Shown: in pieces, positions 25,949-34,472 of the stretch
Position numbering within the stretch: position 1 is the first letter of the stretch
Layout: every line of letters begins with the position of its first letter
Source: Collimonas pratensis
GTDB taxonomy: Bacteria; Pseudomonadota; Gammaproteobacteria; Burkholderiales; Burkholderiaceae_D
Direction: 5' to 3'
Length of the DNA stretch: 64,000 bases
Assembly (NCBI RefSeq): GCF_001584185.1
Contig: NZ_CP013234.1
Span: forward strand, 3,162,001 to 3,226,000
Translations under genes and position numbers: made by a program
The notes under the pieces: generated by a model
Seen by the model: only the letters and a program-made list of their open reading frames with translations
Told to the model about the DNA's origin: nothing
Databases searched by the model: none

Positions 25949-26392
25949 ATGACTAAGCTGCTTAAAAAAGTAAGGCTATCGTTGTTCGCTTCTCTCACCC
26001 TGGCTTTGCTGCTGGGAGCATGTTCGAGCATGTCGATGGACCAAAACCACATCAGCGAAGTGACCCTGGACGGCGCCCATGAAGTACCGCCGACCAACTC
26101 GGCAGCGAGCGGCAGCGCAACCATCAAGATCGCCTCGGATAAAACCGTCAGCGGCACTATCAACACCCGCGGCATCCAAGGAAAGATGGCCCACATCCAC
26201 GAAGGCGCGCTGGGCGTGAACGGTCCGGTGCTGGTGCCTCTGACCAAGGTCGGCGATAACACCTGGGAAGTCCCGGCCGGCACCAAGTTCACCGACGCCC
26301 AGTACGCCAGCTACCTGGCCGGCAAGCTCTATGTCAACGTCCACAGCGCCAGCAATCCCGGCGGCGAAATCCGCGGCCAGATACTGCCCTGA
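25949..26392 (+). CDS. CHRD-domain lipoprotein
   Basis: Protein of 147 residues. N-terminal signal with a lipobox (LALLLGACSS), so Cys24 or thereabouts should be lipidated. The rest is a CHRD domain: VTLDGAHEVPPTNSAASGSA opens it, MAHIHEGALGVNGPVLVPL carries the conserved His, and VNVHSASNPGGEIRGQI closes it. CHRD proteins are exported and their role in bacteria is not settled. AAGGA precedes the ATG at 25949. Divergent from the zinc-ribbon gene. Confidence 0.82.
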   Translation: MTKLLKKVRLSLFASLTLALLLGACSSMSMDQNHISEVTLDGAHEVPPTNSAASGSATIKIASDKTVSGTINTRGIQGKMAHIHEGALGVNGPVLVPLTKVGDNTWEVPAGTKFTDAQYASYLAGKLYVNVHSASNPGGEIRGQILP

Positions 26393-26483
26393 TCCAGCCT
26401 CCTGGGCGCTCTAGCGGCCATGCGCTTGCTGCCTGCGAGATACGGCAGCAAGCGCAATCCACACAATTTTTTTAAACCCGCCT

Positions 26484-27107
26484 ATGCATCCAACTCTCAG
26501 GATTTTTGCCGCATTCCTGTTTGCCATCGCCCTGGCCAGCGCCGCCTTGTATGCGATCGACCGCGCGACCACGCCAACTGGCGGCAAGCTCACAGCCCCT
26601 GCCGTGCAGGCCAAGGCAGGCGATACCGCCAACCCGGCTGGGCAGACGACAGCTCCGGCAGCGCCTGCACAAGCGCTGACGCTGCCGATCGCCAGTACGC
26701 CGTTGCCGCCGATGGCTGCCACGCCGCCTGCGGAAGCTGGCAACACCATCGCCAAATGCAATGTCGACGGCAAGATTGTCTACACCGACAAAGGCTGCCC
26801 TCAAGGCAGCAAAGTCAAGCCACTGCAGATTACCGATAACGCCGTGATACCCGGCTACGACCGCGCCACGGTTGAAAGGACTTTCCACCAGCCGCCGCCG
26901 GTGCTGGCGCAAGCGGCGCCGGCGGGCGGCGTGATCGAACCCGTCACCTCCATCGGCACGGAACCGGCGGTCGACTGCCCTGCCTTGGGCCGCCGCTATG
27001 AGTGGCTGAACGGCATGCTGCACCGGCGCCAGCTGCACTATGTACACGATCGCATGCGGCGTGAACGCGACGATCTGCAAACCAGGATGTTCTGGGCCCA
27101 TTGCTAA
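26484..27107 (+). CDS. DUF4124-type membrane-anchored protein
   Basis: Protein of 207 residues. One N-terminal membrane helix (residues 5-25), then an Ala/Pro/Thr-rich linker to about residue 88, then the short DUF4124-like core KCNVDGKIVYTDKGCPQGS with its paired cysteines. The C-terminal third (DCPALGRRYEWLNGMLHRRQ) is basic and probably helical, with a final Cys. Such proteins are common in Burkholderiales and usually periplasmic. No function is known. Confidence 0.65.
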   Translation: MHPTLRIFAAFLFAIALASAALYAIDRATTPTGGKLTAPAVQAKAGDTANPAGQTTAPAAPAQALTLPIASTPLPPMAATPPAEAGNTIAKCNVDGKIVYTDKGCPQGSKVKPLQITDNAVIPGYDRATVERTFHQPPPVLAQAAPAGGVIEPVTSIGTEPAVDCPALGRRYEWLNGMLHRRQLHYVHDRMRRERDDLQTRMFWAHC

Positions 27108-27212
27108 CGAACGTGCACCGCAAAGACTGCCAGCCGATGTCAATATAATGACAATAAAACAAGCGCCCGGCATATACTCTTGGTACCGCACAATTCGACA
27201 ACAAGGACTCCC

Positions 27213-28112
27213 GTGCTTTCATCGCTGGTCGCCGGCTCTTCCACAGTCTCTGCCATGCTGGTCCTTTACCTGATGCTGGCAATGGCGTCCTTGGGCGCGG
27301 CCTTCAAAACCAGAGCGGTGGCGCACAGCCAGTTGCGTCTGCAGATTAACGCCTGGTGGCTAATCTTCCCTTTGGTGAGCCTCAGTCTGCTGCTTTACCC
27401 GGCCGGCCCAGCTTTGCTTGCGCTCTTGATTTGCATCCTGGCTCTGCGCGAACTGACTCAGCACTACCGCGGCTCCCGCAGGCTGTTCTTGTTTCACTGC
27501 ACGGTCACGCTAGCGCTGGCCGCGGCATTGAGCTGGCAACAGCCCTATTTTGCGATGCTTCTGCTGCCGTGGATGATGCTGGCGCAGTTTGCTTACTTCT
27601 TGTGGCGCAGACAAACGGATCAACTGCTGCTGCTACTGTTTTTCTCTACCTGCTGCGGACTCAGCTTCATCGTCCAGCTGATGCATCTGTCGCTGGCGGA
27701 GGAAACCAGGATCGCCTGGCTGTTTTACCTATTCGCGATGACGGCATTGAATGACATCGGCCAGTTCATCGCCGGGAAAACGCTGGGAAAGCACACGATC
27801 GCCGCACGCATCAGCCCAAACAAGACCTGGCAAGGCCTGTTCGGCGGAGTGCTGGCCAGCATGCTGGCGTCCGTGCTGCTGGGCAGCTACCTGCAGTTGG
27901 CCAGCCTGCCGCAATTGCTGCTCCTTGCGTTATTGATGTCGCTCGGCGGCTTCACCGGCGACATGCTGTTTTCCGCCGCCAAACGGTTTCTGGGCATCAA
28001 GGATTTTTCCAGCCTGATTCCGGGCCATGGCGGTATCCTGGACCGTGTCGACAGCCTGGTGGTGACGGCGCCTTTGCTGTATTTCGCACTATACTTTTCA
28101 CATCAAGGATGA
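27213..28112 (+). CDS. ynbB: CDP-diglyceride synthase-like protein (YnbB-like)
   Basis: Integral membrane protein of 299 residues with about eight helices. The CdsA signature is complete near the C-terminus: SAAKRFLGIKDFSSLIPGHG followed by GILDRVDS, including the metal-binding Asp residues. It should make CDP-diacylglycerol from phosphatidate and CTP. GTG at 27213 is chosen as start because AAGGA lies 5 bases ahead; a TTG 33 bases upstream opens the same frame. The five-base gap to the next gene and the neighbours match E. coli ynbB. It is probably a second, specialised copy beside the housekeeping CdsA. Confidence 0.8.
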   Translation: MLSSLVAGSSTVSAMLVLYLMLAMASLGAAFKTRAVAHSQLRLQINAWWLIFPLVSLSLLLYPAGPALLALLICILALRELTQHYRGSRRLFLFHCTVTLALAAALSWQQPYFAMLLLPWMMLAQFAYFLWRRQTDQLLLLLFFSTCCGLSFIVQLMHLSLAEETRIAWLFYLFAMTALNDIGQFIAGKTLGKHTIAARISPNKTWQGLFGGVLASMLASVLLGSYLQLASLPQLLLLALLMSLGGFTGDMLFSAAKRFLGIKDFSSLIPGHGGILDRVDSLVVTAPLLYFALYFSHQG

Positions 28113-28117
28113 TCAGG

Positions 28118-29911
28118 ATGAAAGTTGAAAGCCCTACGGCATGGACCCAGATCGAATCCGGCTTCGATAGCGTCGATCAGACGCGTTTGTTCTATCGTAC
28201 TTGGCAACCGAAGATCAGCCGCCCCGACGGCGTCAAGCGAGCTTTGATCTTCCTGCATCGCGGCCACGAGCACTCTGGACGGATCCAGCCGCTGGTGGAA
28301 CAGTTCGGCTACCAGGAAGACTGGGCCTTTGCCTGGGACGCTCGCGGCCACGGCCATTCGCCGGGCGAACGCGGCGATGCGCCCAGTTTCGAGATACTGG
28401 TGCAGGATTTCGATGCTTTCATCCGGCACATTCAGCTGCGCCATGGCATCCAGCCGGAAAACATGCTGATCGTCGCCAATAGCGTCGGCGCTGTCATCGC
28501 GGCGACCTGGCTACACGATTACGCGCCGCGGGTGCGCGGCGTGATCATGGCGGCCGCCGCCTTCGACATCAATTTGTATGTGCCGCTGGCCAAGCCGGCG
28601 TTGCGCCTGGCAACCTGTTTCAAGCCAGGCCTGTTCGTCACCAGCTATATCCGCTCCTCCATGCTGACGCACTCGCCCGAGCAGGCCAGGAGCTACGACC
28701 AGGACAGGCTGATCGCCAAAAGCATTTCGGCGCGCGTGTTGCTGGACCTGGCGGATACCGCAAAGCGCATCGTGCAGGACGCCGCAGCCATCGACACGCC
28801 GATCCTGATGCTGGCGGCGGAAAAGGATTTCGTGGTCAAGCAGGCGCCGCAGAAAGCCTTCTTTGAACGCCTGTCGTCACCGCTGAAACGCTACATCCTG
28901 CTGAAGGATTGCTACCACGCGGTTTTCTACGAGCGCGACACCAGCGAAGCCATCGAAGCCAGCCGCAAATTCATCCACGAATGCTTCCTGCAAGATCCGC
29001 TGCCGCCGCACCACTATCATAACGCCGACCTGCAAAGCCATAGCGCCAGCCAGTACGCCGCGCTACAAAACGGCGCAACCGGCAGCGCTATCGGCAAGGC
29101 CTTCTATGGCATCCAGCGCGCCATGCTCGGCACCTTGGGATCGCTCAGCAACGGCATGGCGATCGGCAAATTACATGGTTTCGATTCAGGCGCTTCACTC
29201 GACTACGTGTACCGCAACCAGGCTGGCGGCGGCCTGCTGATCGGCAAAACCATCGACCGCGGCTATCTGGACGCCATCGGCTGGCGCGGCATCCGCCAAC
29301 GCAAGGCACAGCTGCAGCAGCTGCTGGCCGAGCTGATCATCCGGCACCAGGGCGAGCAGCCGCTGCGCATACTCGACATCGCTGCCGGCTCGGGGCGTTA
29401 CGTGCTGGAGACCGTCAAGCGTTTCCAGGACAAGGCCATCGAAGTCACCCTGCGCGACTTTGACGCACATAACCTGGAGCAGGCGAACAAGCTGGCCGAT
29501 CATTTGCAGCTGCGCACCGCCATCGAATACCAGCAGCGCGACGCCTTCGATCCTGCCAGCTACCCGTCCGACGAGCAGCCGTATGACATCGTGATCGTCT
29601 CCGGCCTGTACGAGCTGTTCAGCGAAAACGCCATGGTGCTGCGTTCCCTGCAAGGCATCGCGCGCCAGTTGAAAAGAGGCGGCCATCTGATCTATACCGG
29701 CCAGCCCTGGCATCCACAGCTAGACATGATCGCCCAGACCCTGACCAACCATCGTGGCGCGCCATGGCTGATGCGGCCGCGGCCGCAAGCGGAAATGGAT
29801 GCGCTGGTGGCCAGCATCGGCTGCCAGAAAATCGCCAGCCAGATCGGCATCGCCGGGATTTTTACGGTGTCGGCGGCGCAGAAAAGTGCAGAGCCTGCCG
29901 CAGGCGATTGA
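28118..29911 (+). CDS. ynbC: Bifunctional alpha/beta-hydrolase and SAM-methyltransferase (YnbC-like)
   Basis: Fusion protein of 597 residues. Residues 1-310 are a monoglyceride-lipase-like hydrolase: LIFLHRGHEHSGRI, the cap region DARGHGHSPGERGD, nucleophile Ser122 in VANSVGA (first Gly of GxSxG is Ala), Asp in AAEKDFVV and His in DCYHAVF. Residues 395-590 are a methyltransferase with motif I RILDIAAGSGRYVLE. Both active sites look intact. Start ATG at 28118 has AAGGA 8 bases upstream; an ATG at 28109 is too close to it. The 3' end overlaps the opposite-strand ynbA-like gene by 50 bases. Substrate is probably a lipid; unproven. Confidence 0.82.
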   Translation: MKVESPTAWTQIESGFDSVDQTRLFYRTWQPKISRPDGVKRALIFLHRGHEHSGRIQPLVEQFGYQEDWAFAWDARGHGHSPGERGDAPSFEILVQDFDAFIRHIQLRHGIQPENMLIVANSVGAVIAATWLHDYAPRVRGVIMAAAAFDINLYVPLAKPALRLATCFKPGLFVTSYIRSSMLTHSPEQARSYDQDRLIAKSISARVLLDLADTAKRIVQDAAAIDTPILMLAAEKDFVVKQAPQKAFFERLSSPLKRYILLKDCYHAVFYERDTSEAIEASRKFIHECFLQDPLPPHHYHNADLQSHSASQYAALQNGATGSAIGKAFYGIQRAMLGTLGSLSNGMAIGKLHGFDSGASLDYVYRNQAGGGLLIGKTIDRGYLDAIGWRGIRQRKAQLQQLLAELIIRHQGEQPLRILDIAAGSGRYVLETVKRFQDKAIEVTLRDFDAHNLEQANKLADHLQLRTAIEYQQRDAFDPASYPSDEQPYDIVIVSGLYELFSENAMVLRSLQGIARQLKRGGHLIYTGQPWHPQLDMIAQTLTNHRGAPWLMRPRPQAEMDALVASIGCQKIASQIGIAGIFTVSAAQKSAEPAAGD

Positions 29912-30479
29912 TCACGGTCCACAGCGACAACACCAGTATCAGCAGCAGCGCCGCATTCAGCCAATGCGGCGCCCCCCCTGTTGCCGACAAGCAGGCCAGC
30001 AGGCCGAAGGCAAAGGCGCGGTCGCTCTTCCCCATCGGGCCGTCAAAGCGGCGCGGCGCACCGATGGTTGCCGCCAGCACGCCGGCAAACTCTGCCAGCA
30101 AGGCCAACATCAGCACGATGACCAGCAACGGCGCATGAATACCGGCCAGCAGCGCAAATGGCAGGTACAGGGCCATATCGGAAACCTGGTCGCACATTTC
30201 ATTCAAGAGCGCGCCCAGGCGCGTCTTTTGCCCGGTTGCGTTAGCCAGCATGCCGTCAATCGCGTTCAATCCCATGCGCAGCAACAGAAATAGCGGCAAG
30301 CCGAACCACAGCCCCAAGCAATGCGGAAACAGCGCCAGCGCAACACCGTAGGCCAGCGACAGCAACAGCGCCAGCACAGTGACCTGGTTCGGCGTGACCC
30401 GCAACCGCACCAGCCCTTTCAGCAAGGGGCTGAGCAACTGCTGGAATTTTGGCTTGAGCTGATAGATCGAGAAAGTCAT
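29862..30479 (-). CDS. ynbA: CDP-alcohol phosphatidyltransferase family protein (YnbA-like)
   Basis: Membrane protein of 205 residues. The catalytic motif of the family, D-x2-D-G-x2-A-R-x8-G-x3-D-x3-D, appears at residues 72-97 as N-AI-DG-ML-A-N-x8-G-ALL-N-EMC-D. Asn thus replaces the first Asp, the Arg and the third Asp, while Asp75, Gly76, Gly89 and Asp97 remain. It would normally join a phosphatidyl group from CDP-diacylglycerol to an alcohol. The start overlaps the stop of the phosphatase gene as ATGA. Acceptor unknown. Confidence 0.78.
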   Translation of the reverse strand: MTFSIYQLKPKFQQLLSPLLKGLVRLRVTPNQVTVLALLLSLAYGVALALFPHCLGLWFGLPLFLLLRMGLNAIDGMLANATGQKTRLGALLNEMCDQVSDMALYLPFALLAGIHAPLLVIVLMLALLAEFAGVLAATIGAPRRFDGPMGKSDRAFAFGLLACLSATGGAPHWLNAALLLILVLSLWTVINRLRQALHFSAPPTP

Positions 30480-31663
30480 CTGGCAATCTTTTCCATATAG
30501 TGTTTGGCAATCAATGTAGAGCGACTGTAGCCCATCGCGCAATGCAGGTAGATCGTGTGCCCTTCGCCGATTTTCCGAACCAGCAGCTCGACTATTTCAT
30601 CGATCATGGCGGCATCCGGCAGGCGCAGGTCAAGTAAAGGAAAGTAGTGATAATCACCGTTGCGCAAAGCCGGCGTTTCGCTGAGTTCGTTGGCGAGATC
30701 GATGACTACCGGCCGCGGCGGCAATTGCTCCGCTTCGGCTGCGCTCAGGCGGCGCCCTATCCACAGCCGCTCGCTGATTTCAATGAACGGCGGCCGCCGC
30801 CGCTCCCGCCAGCGTACGCAGCACCAGGTCAGCCAATAGCCGAGCAGGTATGGCGCATATAACAGCCAGATCCAGAACGGATAGCGGCCTTGCCGTTTAT
30901 GCAGGAAGCAGCGATCCGGCCTGGCATAGGCCAGGCTGACCAGCAGCAGGCTGACGGCCAGATACATGGCCAGCATGCTATGCAGCGCCAGCGCGCCAAC
31001 CAGCAATGTGACGCCGGCGGCCAGCAGATAGTACAGCGCCACGTTCGCTTGCGTTCTGCCGTGACGCACCAGCAGGGTTGTCGCCAGCCCCAGCATCAGA
31101 CCTGTGACCACATCCAGGAATTGATGCTGATAAGTGAATACGGTGGCCATCGCCACCAGCGCCAGCCATGCCGTCAGCAGAATACGCGCCAGCGTCGGCA
31201 CAAACGATGTCTGCAGCGCGCGCCAGAAAACAAAGCAGAACGCCACGTGCAGCGAGGGCAGCTGATTATATGGCCGGTCTACCACGGACAGAAATCCAAA
31301 CAAGGCTGCAAACAGCGGGTTATCAATCGCCGGCCGCGCCATGCTGAACTGCAGCGGATAGACGGCGAACGCCAGGGTCGCAATCACAGTCGCCAGCAGC
31401 AGGCGCTGGCTGAGCACGCGCAGATCGTCGGCCGTGCGCACCCAGGCGAAACTGGCGGCAAAGAACATCCCCGAACTGAGGTAAGGAATAATCATCCATG
31501 GCACAAACGGCAGTGCGCTTTCAAACGGCAGAGCGACGTTGCGCGTGATGTTGCTGTGCGCCGCCAGCAGGTTGGCAAGCGGATAGCACAGGGTGAAGAC
31601 CAGGAAATTGATGATAAAGTGGCGCCCACGCATCTGCCAGGTGATCGCTGCGGTTGCTGCCAT
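30476..31663 (-). CDS. ynbD: PAP2 and dual-specificity phosphatase fusion (YnbD-like)
   Basis: Protein of 395 residues. The N-terminal two thirds are membrane helices of a PAP2-type phosphatase, with LPSLHVAFCF (motif 2, catalytic His) and YQHQFLDVVTGLMLG (motif 3). The C-terminal 130 residues are a cytoplasmic dual-specificity phosphatase with HCAMGYSRS, giving Cys375 and Arg381 of the HCx5R loop. Two unrelated lipid or phosphate hydrolases in one chain suggest successive dephosphorylations. Translationally coupled to the ynbA-like gene. Confidence 0.82.
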   Translation of the reverse strand: MAATAAITWQMRGRHFIINFLVFTLCYPLANLLAAHSNITRNVALPFESALPFVPWMIIPYLSSGMFFAASFAWVRTADDLRVLSQRLLLATVIATLAFAVYPLQFSMARPAIDNPLFAALFGFLSVVDRPYNQLPSLHVAFCFVFWRALQTSFVPTLARILLTAWLALVAMATVFTYQHQFLDVVTGLMLGLATTLLVRHGRTQANVALYYLLAAGVTLLVGALALHSMLAMYLAVSLLLVSLAYARPDRCFLHKRQGRYPFWIWLLYAPYLLGYWLTWCCVRWRERRRPPFIEISERLWIGRRLSAAEAEQLPPRPVVIDLANELSETPALRNGDYHYFPLLDLRLPDAAMIDEIVELLVRKIGEGHTIYLHCAMGYSRSTLIAKHYMEKIAR

Positions 31664-31749
31664 CAGGTAGGAATCCTTATCACCAAGGTTGAAATTAGTG
31701 CATTATTTTAGTGTGGTTTTTCATACATAATGGACACTTAATAAACGGC

Positions 31750-31890
31750 GTCAAGCTGACCGCACCTGGCCGTCCGCACCTGGCCGGCCGCATCTTTTCG
31801 CGCCATGCGTCGTTGCAAATTCTCGCGATAGTCTACTATCGCTCCGGTTTGCGCGGGGCGGCCATCCGCCTAACCTGGCACGAAAATACA
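31750..31890. repeat. G+C-rich repeat-like intergenic block
   Basis: The block between the ynbD-like and patatin-like genes contains hairpin-forming sequence (CGATAGTCTACTATCG at 31826-31841) and the 17-base string GGGGCGGCCATCCGCCT at 31855-31871, found also inside the inverted-repeat element at 1148-1164. It looks like a dispersed intergenic repeat family rather than coding DNA. Boundaries are approximate. Confidence 0.45.
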
Positions 31891-31933
31891 CCATTTCTTA
31901 AGCGCCATTACGTATGAAACACTACACTAGATC

Positions 31934-33025
31934 ATGACGCAAACCGAAAAATATCAATGTTGCATGGTGATGGCAGGCGGCGGCTTTCGCTTCGGCTACT
32001 ACCTCGGCATGTACGCCGCTGCCGTCGACAGCGGCAACAAGCCGGACCTGCTGCTGGCCAGCTGCGGCGGCGCCATCGCTGCCGCGGTGATCCAGGCGCT
32101 GCCCGACGATGCGCAGCGCAAGGCGTGGATCAGCTCGCCCGCCATGTACCAGTTCCTGTGCGGCTTGCAATCGACCCCCAAGGCTGCCATCGGCCGCTCG
32201 TTCATGCACGCCGTCAAGCGCGGCCTGACGGCAAAGCGCGCCCACGTCATTCCGGATCTGTTCGGCGACTATTTCTTCGACATCCCGACCCAGCTGCCCT
32301 TGCCTAGGCCGCAATCTGACCCTGCGGTTGCGGTAGCGATCGTCGGCGGCAAAATGCTGTTTTCCAAAGACGAAGTCGGCAAGCCGCGCAAGCAGCGCAA
32401 GCTGTTCGCCGAGACCGTGTTCGGCTCAGCGCGCACCGCCGCGCTGCTGGCCGGCATGTCCTCGCCCCTGAGCGAGCCGCAATGGGGCGACAACGCCATC
32501 GCGCCGGAATTACTGACCGACACCAGCATGCCCATCGGCGACGCGGTACGGATTTCGATTTCGGACATGTTCTATTTCCGCTGCCACGCGCATCAGGCTA
32601 GCCACTATACCGGCGGCGTGGTCGATCTGTTTCCTATCGAACTGGCAAACAGACTGGCGCAACGCGTCATCATGGAACTGAAGGCGCCGTTCAGCCAGGC
32701 GCTGGCGATTCCGGCCTGGCGCGCCGTGCTGGGGGTCGACGGCAACCAGCGGCTGCGTCATGTGCACAGCCAGTTTGCCGATGTCTGGATCGACGCTTCG
32801 GATGTCGAGCGCGTGTTCCATAAGCGCGGTATGCAAAAGCAGGTTTCCTGGACCAGGAACCGCTTCCGCCTGTTGATGCCGGCGCGCTACGAAACCTATC
32901 TGGCGCATGTGGAAGAGCAATGGCAATACGGCTACCAGCGCGGACTGGAAGCCTTCTCCAAGCCGGAGGCCAATCACAAGCAGCACATGCGCAACGCCAC
33001 CAGGCATAATCGAGGCAACGCGTGA
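31934..33025 (+). CDS. Patatin-like protein with altered catalytic residues
   Basis: Protein of 363 residues with the patatin phospholipase layout. The oxyanion loop AGGGFRFGYYLG is present at residues 14-25. Where the nucleophile motif GTSAGAI is expected, residues 42-48 read ASCGGAI, which puts Cys44 in place of Ser (Ser43 is next to it). The catalytic DGG is TGG at residues 226-228. It is either an unusual enzyme or a non-catalytic lipid-binding relative. The stop overlaps the next gene as GTGA. Neighbouring lipid genes suggest a common pathway. Confidence 0.7.
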   Translation: MTQTEKYQCCMVMAGGGFRFGYYLGMYAAAVDSGNKPDLLLASCGGAIAAAVIQALPDDAQRKAWISSPAMYQFLCGLQSTPKAAIGRSFMHAVKRGLTAKRAHVIPDLFGDYFFDIPTQLPLPRPQSDPAVAVAIVGGKMLFSKDEVGKPRKQRKLFAETVFGSARTAALLAGMSSPLSEPQWGDNAIAPELLTDTSMPIGDAVRISISDMFYFRCHAHQASHYTGGVVDLFPIELANRLAQRVIMELKAPFSQALAIPAWRAVLGVDGNQRLRHVHSQFADVWIDASDVERVFHKRGMQKQVSWTRNRFRLLMPARYETYLAHVEEQWQYGYQRGLEAFSKPEANHKQHMRNATRHNRGNA

Positions 33026-33756
33026 GGATCCTGATTATCGGCGGCACCAGCGGCATAGGATTGGCGCTGGCGCAGCACTATCTGTCGCTTGGCGAGCAGG
33101 TCGCCGTCTGCGGTCGCGATCTGCAACGCCTGGATCCGCAGCTCGTTGAGCGCTATCCAGCGATGGGCAAGTACCAGCTGGACATCGCCGACAAGAACGC
33201 GCTGGCGGCCGCCATCGATGATTTTTCAGGCAGCGGGCTGGATTTGCTGATAGTGACCGCCGGCCTTTACTTCAATACGCCCAGCATCCAGCTGGATCCT
33301 GCCACTGCGCTGCAGATGCTACGCACCAATGTGAGCGGCCTGAATCATGCGTTCGAACTGGCGTCCGCAAAAATGCTGCCACGGAAGTCGGGACAGCTGG
33401 TGGCGATTGCTTCGATCGCCGGGCTGCTGCACGACTACCCGGGCGCTTCGCTGTACAGCGCAACCAAACGCATGGTCATCGCCCTCTGCGAAACCTACCG
33501 CAAGGCGCTGGCGCCTTTCTCGATTGCGGTCACGATCATTGTGCCGGGTTATATCGACACGGCCAAGTTACGCGCACTGAATCATGGCGACGCCAGCCAT
33601 AAACCATTTTTGCTGAGCGAACAGCAAGCGCTGGCGCATATCACCCAAGCTATCGCCCAGCGCCAGGCGCGCTGCATTTTTCCCTGGCAGATGCACTGGC
33701 TGGTCAACCTCTTCAATTGCCTGCCGGCGCCATTGCGGCGCCTGATCCGGAAATGA
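33022..33756 (+). CDS. Short-chain dehydrogenase/reductase
   Basis: Protein of 244 residues. The NAD(P) motif is IGGTSGIGLALAQHY; the catalytic triad is Ser in AIASIAG, and Tyr with Lys in YSATKRMV. The tail FPWQMHWLVNLFNCLPAPLR is hydrophobic and may contact the membrane, as in SDRs acting on lipids. Starts with GTG overlapping the previous stop; GAGG lies 7 bases ahead. Probably reduces a keto group or oxidises an alcohol on a lipid intermediate; unproven. Confidence 0.85.
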   Translation: MRILIIGGTSGIGLALAQHYLSLGEQVAVCGRDLQRLDPQLVERYPAMGKYQLDIADKNALAAAIDDFSGSGLDLLIVTAGLYFNTPSIQLDPATALQMLRTNVSGLNHAFELASAKMLPRKSGQLVAIASIAGLLHDYPGASLYSATKRMVIALCETYRKALAPFSIAVTIIVPGYIDTAKLRALNHGDASHKPFLLSEQQALAHITQAIAQRQARCIFPWQMHWLVNLFNCLPAPLRRLIRK

Positions 33757-33781
33757 AGCGGCCTTGAATCGCCGCGTCAGA

Positions 33782-34357
33782 TCAATTGGCGAACAGGCCG
33801 GCCACTGCCATTCGGCGCGGCAAGCCATCAAAATCGGCACGCACGATACTGACGGAACGGCTTTCGATATAGTTCCGCATTCCGGGCTCGGCCAGCAAGG
33901 GCTGCAACTGGCGCAATGAAGCAATCAATTGCGGCGTCAACCGGTCCAGCAACGGCCGTACATCGCGTCCGAGATCAGGGGCGTCGCTGAACTTGCCGGC
34001 GCCCTGCTGCTGCCATTGCGCATGTAAACCGAGCTGCAAGGCCTTGCTGGCGTCGAACTGGGCCTGGAAGAACCTTCGTACAAAAACCGCATCCAAGCCG
34101 CTCGCCTGTGCTGTAACGGCATCCAGTATCAACTGCTCGCGCGGCGGGTCGTTGACGGCGCCGCCGGAATTCCACTTGGCCTTGGCCACCATGGGAGCAA
34201 CGTCAAGGCGCTGATCGATCAGTTGCAGCAAATGGTCAGCCGCAGCGGCATCCGCCGGATTCGGCGCCGGCGGCAAATGCTGGCAGGCCGCCAGCAGTAT
34301 AAAAATTGAAAGGCAGGCCAGGAATTTGCCGTGGAATTTCCAGATAACAGTTTTCAT
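33782..34357 (-). CDS. Exported chorismate mutase (AroQ gamma type)
   Basis: Protein of 191 residues. An N-terminal signal with a lipobox-like ILLAACQ indicates export and perhaps lipidation. The body is the AroQ-gamma helical fold: LLQLIDQRLDVAPMVAKAKW supplies the first active-site Arg and Lys, followed by DPPREQLILDAV and GLDAVFVRRFFQAQFDASK. It would convert chorismate to prephenate in the periplasm or at the membrane. Periplasmic mutases occur in many pathogens and plant-associated bacteria, with unclear purpose. Convergent with the dehydrogenase gene, 25 bases apart. Confidence 0.8.
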   Translation of the reverse strand: MKTVIWKFHGKFLACLSIFILLAACQHLPPAPNPADAAAADHLLQLIDQRLDVAPMVAKAKWNSGGAVNDPPREQLILDAVTAQASGLDAVFVRRFFQAQFDASKALQLGLHAQWQQQGAGKFSDAPDLGRDVRPLLDRLTPQLIASLRQLQPLLAEPGMRNYIESRSVSIVRADFDGLPRRMAVAGLFAN

Positions 34358-34472
34358 ATTTCCTTATTTAACATTCACAAACATAATAATCGCCTAACAT
34401 CCGGTCATATCAAAAAGCCGGCCCAGTTAAACTGAACGTACACTAACCACTTTGCACCCTACAAAACTTTAC

